A model generated the notes under the pieces. The model saw nothing but the letters and a program-made list of their open reading frames with translations, was not told the origin of the DNA and did no database searches. The position numbers were made by a program, and so were the translations under genes. Shown in pieces: positions 5,500 through 6,433 of a stretch of DNA of 6,433 nt. This DNA is from Microbacteriaceae bacterium (lineage in GTDB: Bacteria > Actinomycetota > Actinomycetes > Actinomycetales > Microbacteriaceae). The stretch is taken from the NCBI GenBank assembly GCA_025463615.1, contig JAODAU010000392.1, positions 1 to 6,433 on the forward strand, in the 5' to 3' direction. The number at the start of each line of letters is the position of its first letter. The first letter of the stretch is position 1.

Positions 5500-6433
5500 T
5501 CACCAGCTCCCGCCGCCGCCACCCCCGCCACCCCCGCCGCTGAAGCCGCCGCCCCCGCCGCCGAAGCCTCCGCTCGAGAACCCGGACGTTCCGCTCGACG
5601 ACGGCGTGGAGTTGAGCGACGACTCCGCCATCGCGTCGAAGCTGCTGAGCGCCGCCCCGATCGTGGCGAACGACGACATCGAACCCGCGAGGTAGCCGGC
5701 CGCGAAGGCGTTGCCGTTGGTCGTGTACCAGTCGGGCTGCGGGGCGTACCTGCCCTCCTCGGCCAGCTGCTTGAAGACGCCTGCCCAGTGCTCCGCCTCA
5801 CCGAACGCGATTGCCCAGGGCATGTAGCGGCTGAACACGTCGTCGGTCTCCTCGAAGCGGATCTGGTTCGCCTCGGCGGTGCCGATGTAGAGCGTGAAGC
5901 CCTGCAGCTGGATCAGCACGGCGTGGCCGAGCGCGCTGCGCCTCGCCGCCTTGCGCGAGCTGCTGAGCCCGATGATGCCGCCCACGAAGGCGCCGACCGC
6001 GACGAGCTGGAGTGGGATGCCGAAGAAGACGGTCACAATGAAGAACGGGATCGCGAGCCCGATCGGCCAGGTGAGGAACGGGTGGCTGGCCGTGAGCTTG
6101 TCGATGAAGTACTTCTGGTTCTGGATCCACGAGTCGAGCGACGCGGTGATGGTGCGCATGTCGCTCGCGAAGGTGTTGTTGAGGCTCGAGAGCGTGACGC
6201 TGGCACGGCCCCCGGCGAACAGCTTGCCGAGCAGCAGGGATTCGTGCGGCAGGAGTTCGGCCGCCTCCGGGGTGCCGGGCCGCGCCGCGGCCCTCTTCGC
6301 GGTGGCCCGATCCGGTGTCGCCGTGAGCGTGTAGTCCTTGGCCTTGTGACGGTTCGCGCCGTCCTCCTCATCGATGGTGAGGTGGCCGCGCACGGCGAGG
6401 TCGATGAGCGTTGCGGTGATGTCGACGTTCTTG
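5500..6433 (-). CDS. DUF2207 family membrane protein, C-terminal part (5' end outside window)
   Basis: The frame is open to the right edge; about 310 C-terminal residues are visible, beginning KNVDITATLIDLAVRGHLTIDEE. The GTG at 6393 is the Val of LAVRG, not a start. That opening segment is the winged-helix-like stretch seen after the first transmembrane segment in DUF2207 proteins. Farther on is a hydrophobic hairpin of two membrane segments (WPIGLAIPFFIVTVFFGIPL then LVAVGAFVGGIIGL, visible residues about 122-156). A soluble region with YMPWAIAFGEAEHWAGVF and PDWY follows, then a Ser/Gly-rich tail ending in a glycine run and SW. This order is typical of DUF2207. The missing N-terminus would normally hold a signal peptide and an extracellular domain. 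The role of the family is not established. The gene converges on the methyltransferase gene with no spacer. Confidence 0.88.
   Translation of the reverse strand, partial: KNVDITATLIDLAVRGHLTIDEEDGANRHKAKDYTLTATPDRATAKRAAARPGTPEAAELLPHESLLLGKLFAGGRASVTLSSLNNTFASDMRTITASLDSWIQNQKYFIDKLTASHPFLTWPIGLAIPFFIVTVFFGIPLQLVAVGAFVGGIIGLSSSRKAARRSALGHAVLIQLQGFTLYIGTAEANQIRFEETDDVFSRYMPWAIAFGEAEHWAGVFKQLAEEGRYAPQPDWYTTNGNAFAAGYLAGSMSSFATIGAALSSFDAMAESSLNSTPSSSGTSGFSSGGFGGGGGGFSGGGGGGGGGGSW
5503..5583 (-). repeat. Low-complexity GGC/GGG tract encoding the glycine-rich tail
   Basis: The last 27 codons of the DUF2207 gene are almost all Gly with a few Ser, Phe and a final Trp. On the plus strand this reads as C-rich CCGCCG and CCACCC units, which could slip during replication and vary in length between strains. 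It encodes the usual DUF2207 tail, so selection for the protein feature explains it better than an independent repeat. Confidence 0.7.

Overview
This window looks like core chromosome of a high-GC Gram-positive actinobacterium, most likely a member of the Micrococcales and plausibly of the Microbacteriaceae. The evidence is the strong G/C bias at third codon positions, a biotin carboxylase fused to BCCP in the actinobacterial AccA3 manner, an LpdA-type NAD(P)H-quinone dehydrogenase, an actinobacterial Maf (GGDS active site), and a TRAM/RNA methyltransferase lacking the usual iron-sulfur cysteines. The family placement is inference from protein character only.

Layout, left to right. At 1-519 (+) is the C-terminal part of an lpdA-like flavoprotein, cut by the window edge. 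From 520 to 1758 lies a small module: a 63-bp palindromic element (558-620), a lone gene for an AbiEi-like/DUF559-like protein with a PD-(D/E)XK nuclease-type motif (713-1657), and a second 63-bp palindromic element (1668-1730). The two elements are about 80% alike and their central cores point in opposite directions. A GC-only block (1733-1762) then runs into the stop codon of accA3, which occupies 1759-3516 on the minus strand. Upstream of accA3, also on the minus strand, is maf (3626-4231). The two are separated by a 22-bp-stem hairpin followed by a T-rich tract, a good intrinsic terminator made from a GGTCTCGAC-AGCTCGACC-type repeat. Only 26 bp from the maf start, a TRAM-domain m5U-type RNA methyltransferase gene begins on the plus strand (4258-5499). 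It abuts tail to tail, with no spacer, a DUF2207-family membrane protein gene (5500-6433, minus) whose N-terminal part lies outside the window.

Functionally most of this is housekeeping: redox chemistry (LpdA), acyl-CoA carboxylation for lipid synthesis (AccA3), nucleotide-pool sanitation (Maf), RNA modification (methyltransferase) and an envelope-associated protein of unknown role (DUF2207). The maf-accA3 proximity matches the arrangement around accA3/maf known in mycobacteria. The part least explained by housekeeping is the nuclease-like gene bracketed by palindromes, which has the shape of a REP/RAYT-like or other selfish or defence-related unit. That interpretation is a hypothesis resting on two repeat copies and one protein motif.
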